From: JALYUA01 sp038239305
Lineage (GTDB): Bacteria > Acidobacteriota > Thermoanaerobaculia > UBA5066 > Gp7-AA6
Length of the DNA stretch: 64,000 bases
Direction of reading: 5' to 3'
Assembly (NCBI GenBank): GCA_038239305.1
Contig: JBBSEW010000012.1
Location: 1-64,000 of the forward strand
In this document: in pieces, positions 42,020-50,790 of the stretch
How the letters are laid out: each line of letters opens with the position of its first letter
Numbering within the stretch: position 1 is the stretch's first letter
The notes under the pieces: generated by a model
What the model saw: the letters and a program-made list of their open reading frames with translations, nothing else
Database searches by the model: none
Told to the model about the DNA's origin: nothing
Translations under genes and position numbers: made by a program

Positions 42020-43251
42020 CTCCCGGCGAGTCTAGCGCCCCCGGGCATGGCGTACAGGAGGAGAACGGGATCCCAGTACGGGATGCGATATCGCCACACG
42101 ACGATGAGAACGACGTGCGCCGCGACGGTCACCCCCATCATTCCCCACGCGACGAGGCGCACGCCGGGTCGAAGCGCGGACCGGAACCCGAGGATCGCCA
42201 GGAAATACAGCAGTGCGTAGTAGAGGCCGATCGCCACGGTCACCGGCGGGGAACGGTACCAGGCCGTCGGCCAGGGCCTGACCCAGAACCAGGCCTTCCG
42301 CATCAGGAGGGTGAAGCTGGCGGAACGATCGGCTCGGATGTCCTGGTATGCGAGCTCGCGGAACGCTCGCGAGCGCCCGCTCGGGGAGAACACGCCCCGG
42401 GCTTCCATTGCCCCGGCCGCCTTGCCGATATCCTCGTTCTCCGCCGCGAGCCATGCCGCGTATTCCTCCCGGCTTCGAAGCGCGAAGTAGCGCCGGGCCC
42501 AGATCGAATTTCCTTCGTAGAAGGCCCGGCCGGCGGCGTCGTTGACGGGAAGGAACTCCCGGAAGACTACGAAATTCCGGAAGGTCCAAGGTCCGACCGT
42601 GAGCAGCACTCCGAGGAGGGCGGCAGCGGCGATATGAGCGCGTATCCGGAACGGATAACGGCGGTCGCCCAGAGGCGCGAGCAGGAGGGGGACGAGAGCG
42701 AGGGAGGACGGTCGAGTGAGGGCCGAGAGACCCAGCGCTCCCCCCGCGAAGAGAGCGAGCGAAGACGATGGCCGGTCCGCGGCCGTGAGGAGCAGGAATC
42801 CGGCGGCGAGGAGCAGGAGGAGGAACAGCGCCTCGCTCTGGACGTCGCTCGAGATCAGGATGAGGCCAGGCGCCAGGGCGGCGGCGATCCCGGTCGCGAG
42901 CGCCACCGTGCGCGAGCGGAATATCCGCCCGGACAATGCGGCGAGAAGGACCGCCGCGAGCGCGCCGAGCGCGACGTTGGCGAGCTTCGCGGCGGCAAGC
43001 CGCTCCGGGCGGCCCAGGGTGGCGACGACGAGAAAGGCGGGATACCCGGGAGGCCGGAAGAATCCGACGTCGGTCGTCGAGGGATATGTCCCCGTGCGCG
43101 CGAGCTGCTCCGCGGCGAGGATGTACGCCCGCGCGTCTCCCATCTCGACGGCGCCGAGGCCGACGTGGAGAGCCCCCGCAAGCCGCGCGGCGGCGGCGAG
43201 GATCAGGATCGCGCCGAGGGCGAGCGATCCGAGACGCGGGACCGCCGGCAG
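42007..43251 (-). CDS. GT-C type membrane glycosyltransferase, start uncertain
   Basis: About 414 residues, polytopic. A first transmembrane helix (LALGAILILAAAARLAGALH) is followed by a loop with acidic EMGDARAY and RPPGYPAFL, then eight or more hydrophobic segments, consistent with the GT-C/GT39-like fold. The frame has no ATG, GTG or TTG before the ATG at 43143, which would delete the first helix; a CTG at 43251 gives a complete protein. A conventional start at 43143 cannot be excluded. The gene lies between E2 (65 bases upstream) and lipB (overlapping), an unusual position for a glycosyltransferase. Substrate unknown. Confidence 0.68.
   Translation of the reverse strand: MPAVPRLGSLALGAILILAAAARLAGALHVGLGAVEMGDARAYILAAEQLARTGTYPSTTDVGFFRPPGYPAFLVVATLGRPERLAAAKLANVALGALAAVLLAALSGRIFRSRTVALATGIAAALAPGLILISSDVQSEALFLLLLLAAGFLLLTAADRPSSSLALFAGGALGLSALTRPSSLALVPLLLAPLGDRRYPFRIRAHIAAAALLGVLLTVGPWTFRNFVVFREFLPVNDAAGRAFYEGNSIWARRYFALRSREEYAAWLAAENEDIGKAAGAMEARGVFSPSGRSRAFRELAYQDIRADRSASFTLLMRKAWFWVRPWPTAWYRSPPVTVAIGLYYALLYFLAILGFRSALRPGVRLVAWGMMGVTVAAHVVLIVVWRYRIPYWDPVLLLYAMPGGARLAGRWQA
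42029..42034 (-). promoter_or_regulatory. -10-like box TAGACT before lipB
   Basis: TAGACT nine bases before ATG 42019, within the end of the GT-C gene; a possible internal promoter for lipB-lipA. Confidence 0.4.
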
Positions 43252-43315
43252 GGGCGGCCGTCCCCCGGCTTCGGGGGAGCGGCCTCCGCGGGCCGCCGCG
43301 GGCCCGATCGCCGCG

Positions 43316-44881
43316 TCAGCCGAGGTCGAACTCGCCCTTTTCGAGGGTTTTCTTGACGCTCGCCATGAACCGGTCGGCGTCCGCTCCGTCGATCAGGCGA
43401 TGGTCGAACGAGAGCGCGAGGTATCCCATCGTGCGGATTCCGAGCGCGTCGTTTCCATTCTCGTCCGTGATGACGACGGGGCGTTTCTCGATCGTGCCCA
43501 CGCCGAGGATCGCGACCTGCGGTTGCGGGATGATCGGTGTTCCGAAGAGAGAGCCGAAGACGCCCGGATTCGTGACGGTGAAAGTGCCCCCGTGGATCTC
43601 CTCGGGCTTCAACCGCTTCGCGCGGGCGCGCTCCGCGAGATCCTGAGTCGCGCGCGCGAGGCCCAGGATCGACTTCTCGTCCGCGTTCTTGATCACCGGC
43701 ACGATCAAGCCCCAGTCGAGCGCCACGGCCATCCCCAGGTGAATGTCCTTGTGGTACACGATGTTCTCGCCGTCGATCGATGCATTGACCTGCGGAAAAT
43801 CTTTGAGCGACTGCACGCAGGCGCGGAAGATAAACGGCAGGAACGTGAGCTTGACGCCGTTCTTCTCGAGGAACGCTTCCTTGTTCTTGTCCCGGATCCG
43901 CGCGATCGCGCTGTAGTCGATCTGGAAGACCGTCGTGACGTGCGCCGACGTGCGCTTGGACAGGATCATGTTCTCCGCCGTGATCCGGCGGATCTTGGTC
44001 ATCGCGACGATCTCGTCGCGGTCGGTGACGGAGAGAGGGGCCGGGCGCGAAGCGGGTGCCTCGACCCGCGCCGGACCGGCGGGTGTAGCCGGAGCGGCAC
44101 TGGCCGCAGGAGCCGGCCGCGAAGCCGACGATGCCGACGGTGCCGACGGTGCGGCGGGTGCCCCTGCTGTCGCGGGAGCGGCGGCCGCCGGACGGTTCTC
44201 GATGTAAGAAAGGATGTCGTTCTTCGTGACGCGGCTGTGGATGCCGGTCCCCTCGATGTCGCCGATCGCGACGCCGTGCTCCTGGGCGATGCGCCGAACA
44301 AGCGGCGACGATCGCTCCCGGATCCGGTCTTCGATCGATTCGACACGAGCGCCGCCGGAAGGGGCCGGCGCCGCGGGGCGGGAAGCAGAAGGAGAAGGAG
44401 AAGGAGAAGCGCTCGAGGCGGCCGGAGCCGGGGCGGGAGCCGCTCGAGCGGGCTCGGGCACGCGTGGAGACTCCGTCGGCCGGGCCTCGGCGGGCTCGCG
44501 GGCCGGGGCAGCGGCAGCAGGAGTCGGCGCGGCGGGCGACCGGGAAGGAGCGGTCGGAGCGGCCGAAGCCGTCGGAGCCGGCATAGCGGGCGGAGCGGCA
44601 GCAGCGGCACCTTCCGCGGGAGCCGGCGCGGCCGTCTGCTCGCCGGCTTCTCCGATGCGGGCCACGACCGTGTTGATCGCGACGGTCGCGCCTTCCTGGA
44701 CCTTGATCTCGACGAGGGTTCCCGCCACGGGCGACGGAATCTCGGCGTCTACCTTGTCGGTCGAAATCTCGAAGATCGGCTCGTCCCGCTTGACGGGATC
44801 GCCCACCTTCTTCAACCACTTGGTGATCGTTCCCTCGGCGATCGATTCGCCCATCTGCGGCATGATGACGTCGGTGGCCAT
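43316..44881 (-). CDS. 2-oxoacid dehydrogenase E2 (dihydrolipoyl acyltransferase)
   Basis: A 521-residue E2 component. Lipoyl domain at residues 1-78 with the lipoylated lysine K43 in STDKVDAEIP; long Ala/Pro linker; peripheral subunit-binding domain (about 195-232, SSPLVRRIAQEHGVAIGDIE); another linker; catalytic acyltransferase domain (about 290-521) with the active-site SFDHRLIDGADADRF. It is the core of a pyruvate, branched-chain or 2-oxoglutarate complex; the E1 at 52643-54627 is the alpha/beta type, favouring pyruvate or branched-chain substrates. GAGGGAG precedes the ATG. Followed by the GT-C gene and lipB-lipA. Confidence 0.92.
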   Translation of the reverse strand: MATDVIMPQMGESIAEGTITKWLKKVGDPVKRDEPIFEISTDKVDAEIPSPVAGTLVEIKVQEGATVAINTVVARIGEAGEQTAAPAPAEGAAAAAPPAMPAPTASAAPTAPSRSPAAPTPAAAAPAREPAEARPTESPRVPEPARAAPAPAPAASSASPSPSPSASRPAAPAPSGGARVESIEDRIRERSSPLVRRIAQEHGVAIGDIEGTGIHSRVTKNDILSYIENRPAAAAPATAGAPAAPSAPSASSASRPAPAASAAPATPAGPARVEAPASRPAPLSVTDRDEIVAMTKIRRITAENMILSKRTSAHVTTVFQIDYSAIARIRDKNKEAFLEKNGVKLTFLPFIFRACVQSLKDFPQVNASIDGENIVYHKDIHLGMAVALDWGLIVPVIKNADEKSILGLARATQDLAERARAKRLKPEEIHGGTFTVTNPGVFGSLFGTPIIPQPQVAILGVGTIEKRPVVITDENGNDALGIRTMGYLALSFDHRLIDGADADRFMASVKKTLEKGEFDLG

Positions 44882-45043
44882 GGATCTCCCTCTCGAGAGC
44901 CGAAGCATAGGCGAAACCCGCGCCGCCGCGAAATGGAGCCCTCCGGCCTCCCTTCGCCGGTCCCGGGCCACCGTTGGCCGATCCGGGTGAGACATCCGGG
45001 GAAGGCCGCCGTACGGTCCTTTCGAAGTCGAAAGGAGAACGAC

Positions 45044-45463
45044 ATGGTGAACGCCGAAGAACGGCGGTGGTCGAGGATCGTCGGAGGGCTCATGCTCCTG
45101 ATCCTGGGCTCCGTCTTCGTCCTCCAGAATATGGGAGTGCTGCACGCGGGCCGGCTCGGAGACTACTGGCCGCTGCTCTTTGTCTGGGCGGGCCTCGTCC
45201 GCATGATCGGCGGGCCCCGCGGCCGCCATCACTTCGCCTCGGGCGCCGTGGTCCTCGCGCTCGGAATCGCATTTCAGCTCGACCGGCTCGGGATCGTGTG
45301 GATCCACGCGCGCGATTTCTGGCCCCTGCTGCTCGTCGTCGCGGGTGTGGCCCTCGTTGCCGAATCGCTGATGCTGCGGCCCCGGCCTCAGTCTCAGCCA
45401 GATTCCTTCGACGGCTCCTCCACTTCGACCTCCGGTACGCACGGCCGGGGAGATCGGTCGTGA
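45044..45463 (+). CDS. Small membrane protein, LiaI/LiaF N-terminal-like (DUF5668)
   Basis: A 139-residue protein with four short transmembrane segments in two pairs (VGGLMLLILGSVFVLQNMG; DYWPLLFVWAGLVRMI; a similar pair after it). The repeated DYWPLL/DFWPLLLV motif is the DUF5668/LiaI-LiaF transmembrane region. The tail is Ser/Thr-rich and polar. AAAGGAG lies before the ATG. It overlaps the next gene by GTGA. The role is probably an envelope-stress sensor component, by analogy. Confidence 0.8.
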   Translation: MVNAEERRWSRIVGGLMLLILGSVFVLQNMGVLHAGRLGDYWPLLFVWAGLVRMIGGPRGRHHFASGAVVLALGIAFQLDRLGIVWIHARDFWPLLLVVAGVALVAESLMLRPRPQSQPDSFDGSSTSTSGTHGRGDRS

Positions 45464-46221
45464 GCGCGCCCGCGTTCTCCCGCATCACCGGAAGGGTGAT
45501 CGCCGGAGGAATTCTGATCGCGCTCGGGTTGCTGTTCACGCTCGACAACTTCGGCCTCGTGAACGCCGGCGACGTCTTCCGCTACTGGCCGCTCATGCTC
45601 GTCGGCTTCGGCCTCCTGCGAATCGCGCAGGCGTCCTACCCGGCGCAGCGGGTTGCCGGCGGGATCGTCGTCGCGCTCGGCATCGCCCTGCTTCTCCGCA
45701 CGCTCCACGTCGTGTCATTTCACGTCCGCGACGTCTGGCCCGTGGTCTTCCTGTTGGGTGGCGGCGTTCTGGTGTGGCGGGCCTTCCGAAGAGAAGGCCC
45801 GAATCCGGCCGACGGCGTTCTCGCCGGCGCGCGAAGCCGCATGTCGGGCGGCCAGGAAGCGCCAGACGGAACCGGATTCTTCCTGAACGATTTCGCGTTT
45901 CTCGGCGGCGGCGAGCGAGTGGTCCGGAGCCAGGATTTTCGCGGCGGAGAGGTGACGGCGATCCTGGGCGGCTTCAACATCGACCTGCGCGGGGCATCGA
46001 TCGGCCGCGAGGAGGCGGTGCTGGAGATCTTCGCGCTCTGGGGCGGCGTCGAGCTCCGCGTCCCGGAAGACTGGACGATCTCGATGCGCGGAATTCCGAT
46101 CCTCGGAGGCTTCTCCGAGAGCAACCGCGGCTCGTCATCGGCTCCGGTACAACCCGCCGCGGGGAAAAACCTCGTGATCAAGGGGACGGCGATCATGGGC
46201 GGCGTCGAAGTGAAGCACTAG
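45460..46221 (+). CDS. LiaF-like membrane protein with C-terminal beta domain
   Basis: A 253-residue protein. The N-terminal half has the same paired transmembrane motif as the previous gene (FRYWPLMLVGFGLLRIA; VWPVVFLLGGGVLVWRAF). The C-terminal half (about 140-253) is a soluble beta-helix-like domain with glycine pairs (VTAILGGFNIDLRGA, LWGGVELRVPEDW, GTAIMGGVEVKH) as in the LiaF/VraT cell-wall-active domain. GTG overlaps the previous stop. Next comes a LytS-type kinase 14 bases downstream, so a membrane-stress sensing module is likely. Confidence 0.83.
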   Translation: MSAPAFSRITGRVIAGGILIALGLLFTLDNFGLVNAGDVFRYWPLMLVGFGLLRIAQASYPAQRVAGGIVVALGIALLLRTLHVVSFHVRDVWPVVFLLGGGVLVWRAFRREGPNPADGVLAGARSRMSGGQEAPDGTGFFLNDFAFLGGGERVVRSQDFRGGEVTAILGGFNIDLRGASIGREEAVLEIFALWGGVELRVPEDWTISMRGIPILGGFSESNRGSSSAPVQPAAGKNLVIKGTAIMGGVEVKH

Positions 46222-46235
46222 TGAGAGCGGTTTAG

Positions 46236-47297
46236 ATGCATCCCATCCTGGCCCGCCCGGGCCGGCTGGTTCCCTACCTCGCCGCGACGGCGCCGCTCGC
46301 GGCGGTCCTGGTCGCGATACTCGGGCGCTCGGGCGGTCTGCCCCTCGGCGAGGCGGCGGCGCTGGCGATTCCCATGACGATTCTTTTCGCTTTTCTCGGG
46401 CTTTCCGCGTGGTATCCGGTCAAGAGTGCGCCGGCGGCCGCGGGACGTCTCGGGCGGCTCGTCCTGACGCACGCGATTGCCTCCGCCGTGACGAGCGCCG
46501 TCTGGGTCTTTCTCGGCGGGGCCCTGGCGCGGCTGATCGCCCTCGTGCCGGCGTTATCGGACCTTCCCGCCCGGTACACGGCCGAGGTGCCCGTGCTTTT
46601 CGGCGCCGGGTTCCTGCTCTACCTGCTCTCGGTGGCGCTCCACTATGTCCTGCTCGAGTTCGAAGCGGCCCGCGACGCCGAACGGCGCGAGTCGGCTCTC
46701 GAGATCCTCGCGCGGCAGGCCGAGCTCGAGGCGCTGAAAGCGCAGATCCAGCCTCACTTCCTGTTCAACAGCCTCAACTCGATCTCGGCGCTCGTGGGAT
46801 CCGATCCGGCCCGGGCGCGCGAAATGTGCGTGAGCCTCGCGGATTTCCTGCGGCAGACCCTTTCCGTGGGCGAGCGGCGGGGCATTCCGCTGCGGGACGA
46901 GATCGCGCTGGCGATGCGATACCTCGATGTCGAGCGAGTGCGGTTCGGGCGGCGGCTCACCGTCGAGACGGCCGCATCGGCCGAGGCGGAGTCGGTCGTG
47001 ATTCCGCCGCTTCTCCTCCAGCCTCTCGTCGAAAATGCCGTCGTGCATGGAATCGCCACGCTGACGGAGGGCGGAATCGTCCGGCTCGAGGCCGAGCGAA
47101 CGGGGCACCGCCTCCGCATCGTCATCGAGAATCCGTACGACCCGGACGCTCCGGCGCGCCCGCGCTCGGGCCTCGGGCTGCGCATCGTCCGCGACCGGCT
47201 CTTCGCGCTCTACGGCAGCGACGCCCTCTTCGCGGCGCGCCGGCTGGACGGACGGCATCTCGCGATCCTGTCCATTCCGCTCCGGGCCGCATCGTGA
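46236..47297 (+). CDS. LytS-type sensor histidine kinase
   Basis: A 353-residue membrane histidine kinase. Four hydrophobic segments occupy about 1-150; a short coiled coil (LEILARQAELEALKAQIQ) leads to the His_kinase domain with PHFLFNSLN, the phospho-acceptor histidine near residue 172. The N box is LVENAVVHGIA and the G box GLGLRIVRDRL. It is the kinase partner of the LytR-type regulator 22 bases downstream. Input may come from the LiaF-like pair upstream, as in LiaFSR-type systems, though those use a different kinase class. Confidence 0.9.
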   Translation: MHPILARPGRLVPYLAATAPLAAVLVAILGRSGGLPLGEAAALAIPMTILFAFLGLSAWYPVKSAPAAAGRLGRLVLTHAIASAVTSAVWVFLGGALARLIALVPALSDLPARYTAEVPVLFGAGFLLYLLSVALHYVLLEFEAARDAERRESALEILARQAELEALKAQIQPHFLFNSLNSISALVGSDPARAREMCVSLADFLRQTLSVGERRGIPLRDEIALAMRYLDVERVRFGRRLTVETAASAEAESVVIPPLLLQPLVENAVVHGIATLTEGGIVRLEAERTGHRLRIVIENPYDPDAPARPRSGLGLRIVRDRLFALYGSDALFAARRLDGRHLAILSIPLRAAS

Positions 47298-47319
47298 CGA
47301 AGCGGGGGCAAGCGGCGCC

Positions 47320-48069
47320 ATGAAAGACGTCCGGGTGCTGATCGTCGATGACGAGGAGCCGGCCCGGGCGCTCCTGCGGGAGATTTTGTCGAGGGAGCCG
47401 GGCGTCACGATCGTCGGCGAGGCCGAAAATGGATTCGCAGCCGTTCGGGCCGCCTCGGAGACGTCGCCCGACATTGCATTTCTCGACATCGAGATGCCGA
47501 AGCTCACGGGGTTCGAGGTCGCGGAGCTTCTGGCCCCGGAGGTCGCGGTCGTGTTCGTGACGGCGTACGACCGATACGCCGTGCAGGCTTTCGAGATTCA
47601 TGCCGTCGACTACGTCCTGAAGCCCTTCCGGCCGGACCGCCTGAGGGAGGCTCTCGCCCACGCCCGCGCGCGCCGGGCGGCGGACGTTCGTGGCGACGTC
47701 GTGGCCATCGCGGCCGCGGCTCGGCCGAAGGGCACGTGGGCCGACCGCGTGGTCGTTCGTGACGGGCCGCGGGTGCACGTCATCGCCGTCGATCGGATCG
47801 ACGCGCTCGAGGCCCAGGACGATTACGTCGCCGTCGTGAGCGCCGGGAAGAAGTTTCTCAAACCGCAGACGCTCTCGTCTCTCGCCGCGACGCTCGATCC
47901 GGCGCGATTTCTGCGCGTGCATCGCTCCTACGTCATCCAGCTCGACCGCCTCGAACAAATCGAGCTGTATGCGCGGAACAGCCACGTCGCGATCCTCGCC
48001 GGAGGCCTCAAGGTTCCCGTAAGCCGTGACGGCCATGCGCGGTTGAAGGCGATTCTCGACGCCCGGTGA
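47320..48069 (+). CDS. LytTR-family response regulator
   Basis: A 249-residue regulator. The receiver domain (1-120) has DDEE at 10-13, the phosphorylated aspartate D56 in FLDIEMPKLTGFEV, and the lysine in YVLKPFRPDRL. The LytTR DNA-binding domain (about 145-245) contains DRIDALEAQDDYVAVVS and FLRVHRSYVIQLDRLEQIE. It forms a two-component system with the LytS-type kinase upstream. Its stop codon lies inside the first unit of a heptamer array. Confidence 0.92.
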   Translation: MKDVRVLIVDDEEPARALLREILSREPGVTIVGEAENGFAAVRAASETSPDIAFLDIEMPKLTGFEVAELLAPEVAVVFVTAYDRYAVQAFEIHAVDYVLKPFRPDRLREALAHARARRAADVRGDVVAIAAAARPKGTWADRVVVRDGPRVHVIAVDRIDALEAQDDYVAVVSAGKKFLKPQTLSSLAATLDPARFLRVHRSYVIQLDRLEQIELYARNSHVAILAGGLKVPVSRDGHARLKAILDAR

Positions 48070-48113
48070 CCGGTGACCGGTGACCGGGGACCGAGGACCG
48101 AGGACCGAGGACC
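48065..48113 (+). repeat. GGTGACC/GAGGACC heptamer array
   Basis: Exactly seven contiguous 7-base units: three GGTGACC, one GGGGACC, three GAGGACC. The first unit contains the TGA of the response regulator. Confidence 0.9.
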
Positions 48114-48209
48114 GTTCAACGGGGCCCGACTATCGCGAACTCGGAAGTCCCGCGCGGCGCGCCCGGAAGGAGCTCGAGACCTGATACCGTCCCGCCGCCG
48201 GAGGGCCGC

Positions 48210-48935
48210 ATGTCCGAGACCCGATACCCGAGCGAACCGTTTCCCGAGGAAGAGCCGGCGTCATCGGCCGTGACCCCCGCCGCGATTTCCTCGGGCGGAG
48301 ACGCTCTCGAGCCCCCGGTTCCATTCTCCGCGTCGGGGCCTGGGCCCGCCGGGCAGGCTGCGCCGGCCCCGGATTTCTCCGCCGCTCCCGAGCCGCCGGC
48401 GCGACCCGGACCTCCGGTGCCGCCCGTTCCGCCCGCGCCGGCCGGGATGCCGCCCTTGGCGATTCCGCTGCTTCCTCCGCCGATGCCCGCCGTCGGGTAC
48501 GCGGGTTTCTGGGTCCGGTTCGTCGCCTGGATTCTGGACGCCTTCATTCTCTACATCCTGGGGATGGGCACTAACGCGATGCTGCGCCTGACGGCCGGCG
48601 TGCCGCTGACCCCTCTCTGGGCGGCGAGCCGCGGCGCGACCTTCGCCTCGGGTTGCGCGGAGAGCCTCATCGGCATCGTCGTGTGGTGGATCTACCACGC
48701 CACGTTGGAGAGCTCCCCCTCGGAAGCGACGCCGGGGAAGCGCGCCCTTCGGCTGCGCGTCACCGATCTTCAGGGGCGGCGCATCACGTTCGGCCGAGCG
48801 ACCGGCCGGACGTTCGGCAAGGTCCTTTCCTACGCCACGCTGCTCGTCGGATTCTTCATGGCGGGTTTTACGGCCCGCCGCCAGGCCCTCCACGACCTGA
48901 TCGCGGAAACGGTCGTCCTGCGCGACCTGCGCTGA
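48210..48935 (+). CDS. RDD-family membrane protein
   Basis: A 241-residue protein: 90 disordered Pro/Ala-rich residues, then an RDD domain with YAGFWVRFVAWILDAFILYI (Arg...Asp in the first helix), a second helix pair and TPGKRALRLRVTD, and the terminal RQALHDLIAETVV. RDD proteins are polytopic inner-membrane proteins, some implicated in ion transport. GGAGGG lies before the ATG. It stands alone, convergent with sppA. Confidence 0.87.
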   Translation: MSETRYPSEPFPEEEPASSAVTPAAISSGGDALEPPVPFSASGPGPAGQAAPAPDFSAAPEPPARPGPPVPPVPPAPAGMPPLAIPLLPPPMPAVGYAGFWVRFVAWILDAFILYILGMGTNAMLRLTAGVPLTPLWAASRGATFASGCAESLIGIVVWWIYHATLESSPSEATPGKRALRLRVTDLQGRRITFGRATGRTFGKVLSYATLLVGFFMAGFTARRQALHDLIAETVVLRDLR

Positions 48936-48959
48936 CGGCGCCGGCTCGAGCGAGGAATT

Positions 48960-50747
48960 TTACGGCCGGACCGGCTCGGGCATCGCGAGCACGCCCTTCG
49001 GCCCGTCGAGACCCATCGCGTGCAGGCGCCGCGCAAGCGGGCCGATCGCCCGGACGGCGCCCGCGATCATTTCCGCGTCGGACTCTCCGTCCCCGTCGCC
49101 GTCCCTTCGCCCGCTGCCTCCGAAGACCCGTCCGCGCACGTCGTCCCAGACGGTGCGCGGTTTCGGGAAGACTTCCAGGGTGACCGCCTGGCCGTCGGGG
49201 ATCCGGGCAGACTTTCGGGCGAGCCGGACGGCGGCGGACATTCCGCCGAGCTCGTCCACCAAACCGAGCTTCAGCGCATCCTCACCGGACCAGATCCGCC
49301 CGCGCGCGATCTCGAGCACGCGCGCCTTCGGGAGCTTGCGGCCCGCCGCGACCTTCGACGTGAAATCCTCGTACACGCGGTCGAGCCACGCGTCAAAGCG
49401 TTCGCGCTCGGACGGCGTGAACTCCTTCGTCGTGTCCCAGAGGAGAGCGTTGTTGCCGGAGTGAACCTCGTCGAAGGAGAGGCCGACCTTCTCGAACAGG
49501 CCGCTCATCACGAACTTTCCGGCGAAGACCCCGATGGAGCCGGTGATCGTTCCGGGCTGCGCGACGATCTTGTCCGCGCCGATCGCGACGAAATACCCGC
49601 CGGATCCGGCGACGTCTCCCATCGACACGACGACGGGTTTTCCTCGTTCGCGCGCCCGCGCTACTTCCCGCCAGATCGTGTCGGAGGCGACATACGATCC
49701 ACCGGGGCTGTCCACGCGAAAGACGATCGCCCGGATCGCCGGATCTTCCACCGCGGCGCGGAACGCGGCGCCCACGGAATCCGAGCCCATCGTGGTGCTG
49801 CCGAAGAAAGGATTGTCGGAGCCGCGGCCGCGCGTCACTTCCCCCACTCCATAGATCAGCGCGAGGGACCCGCGCCCCGGCGCCTTGCCGATCCGGGCGC
49901 GATACTGCGGGAGAGACACGAGGTCGGCCGTTCCGCCCGCTTTCGCGAGGGCCTTCCGCACGATCTCGTCGCGGTACGCGAGCCCGTCCAGAAAATGCCC
50001 GCCGAGAGCTTCCGAGCCCAGGATCGGCGCCCGGTCGATGGCCTTCCGCACGTCCTCCTCCGCGAGCTTGCGACCCTGCGCGATGCCGTGTACGAGCTGG
50101 CCGAACCACGAGTCCTTCAGCCGCTCGAGCGCTTCGCGGTGGGCCGCGGTAAATTGCTTCTCCGTGTAGGTGTTGACGGCGTTCTTGTACTCGTATCTCT
50201 GGCCGAATACCGGAACGACCCCGAGCTTCTCGAACGTTCCACGGAAAAACGGCGTCTCGAGAGCCACGCCGGTGATCCAGAGGTCCCCCGACGGCTGCAT
50301 CCAGATCTGGTCGAAGCCCGACGCGAGGTAGTAGCCCTGGATCGCGTTGCCCCCCTCACCGAACGTCTCGGCCCATGCCCACGCGAATTTGCGATGCGAT
50401 CGGAAGCGCTGGATCGCATCCCGGATCTCCTGGGCGTGCGCGAGTCCGCTCGGTCCGCCTCCCCCGCGCGCGAGGATCCCGGCGACCCCCGGGTCGTCGC
50501 CGGCCCGGTCGATCGTCTCCACGAGATCGCGGAGCGTCAGGCGCGACGGGGAGAGAAGCTGTGCGATGCCCGACGGCTGCGCGCCTTCGGGATATCCCGA
50601 CTCGAGATCGATGTCGAGGACTCTCGATCCTCCGAGAACGCCGGGCATCACCGGTCTGCCGGCGCCTCCGGCGAGGCGGGCGATAAGCCCAGCGGCCACG
50701 CAGACGAAGACGATGGACAGGGCGGCGAAAAGATACCGGCGGCGCAT
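48960..50747 (-). CDS. sppA: Signal peptide peptidase SppA, 67K type
   Basis: A 595-residue double-length SppA. One N-terminal transmembrane segment (residues about 4-24) anchors two S49 ClpP-like repeats facing the periplasm. The general-base lysine K188 lies in RYEYKNAVNTYTE, and the nucleophile serine S381 in GDVAGSGGYFVAIGADK. It degrades leftover signal peptides. The ATG at 50747 is favoured over 50756: TAGAAT lies seven bases before 50747 and overlaps the upstream ATG, so that one could not be in the transcript. The C-terminal 60 residues include an acidic Asp/Gly stretch. Confidence 0.92.
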   Translation of the reverse strand: MRRRYLFAALSIVFVCVAAGLIARLAGGAGRPVMPGVLGGSRVLDIDLESGYPEGAQPSGIAQLLSPSRLTLRDLVETIDRAGDDPGVAGILARGGGGPSGLAHAQEIRDAIQRFRSHRKFAWAWAETFGEGGNAIQGYYLASGFDQIWMQPSGDLWITGVALETPFFRGTFEKLGVVPVFGQRYEYKNAVNTYTEKQFTAAHREALERLKDSWFGQLVHGIAQGRKLAEEDVRKAIDRAPILGSEALGGHFLDGLAYRDEIVRKALAKAGGTADLVSLPQYRARIGKAPGRGSLALIYGVGEVTRGRGSDNPFFGSTTMGSDSVGAAFRAAVEDPAIRAIVFRVDSPGGSYVASDTIWREVARARERGKPVVVSMGDVAGSGGYFVAIGADKIVAQPGTITGSIGVFAGKFVMSGLFEKVGLSFDEVHSGNNALLWDTTKEFTPSERERFDAWLDRVYEDFTSKVAAGRKLPKARVLEIARGRIWSGEDALKLGLVDELGGMSAAVRLARKSARIPDGQAVTLEVFPKPRTVWDDVRGRVFGGSGRRDGDGDGESDAEMIAGAVRAIGPLARRLHAMGLDGPKGVLAMPEPVRP

Positions 50748-50754
50748 CGACGGC

Positions 50755-50760
50755 ATTCTA
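50755..50760 (-). promoter_or_regulatory. -10-like box TAGAAT, leaderless (sppA)
   Basis: TAGAAT seven bases before ATG 50747; it overlaps the alternative ATG at 50756 and so decides the start. Divergent to the box at 50776. Confidence 0.6.
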
Positions 50761-50775
50761 GGCCGGGCGCTCCTT

Positions 50776-50781
50776 CATAAT
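50776..50781 (+). promoter_or_regulatory. -10-like box CATAAT, leaderless
   Basis: CATAAT nine bases before the TTG at 50791. Confidence 0.45.
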
Positions 50782-50790
50782 GCGCGGACT

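Noticed and set aside
42716..45043. Long + strand frame leading into the LiaI/LiaF-like gene
   Set aside because: The upstream part is antisense to E2 and the GT-C gene. The true start is ATG 45044 with AAAGGAG.
50747..50756. ATG 50756 as sppA start
   Set aside because: It lies inside the TAGAAT -10-like box; the ATG at 50747 is seven bases after the box.
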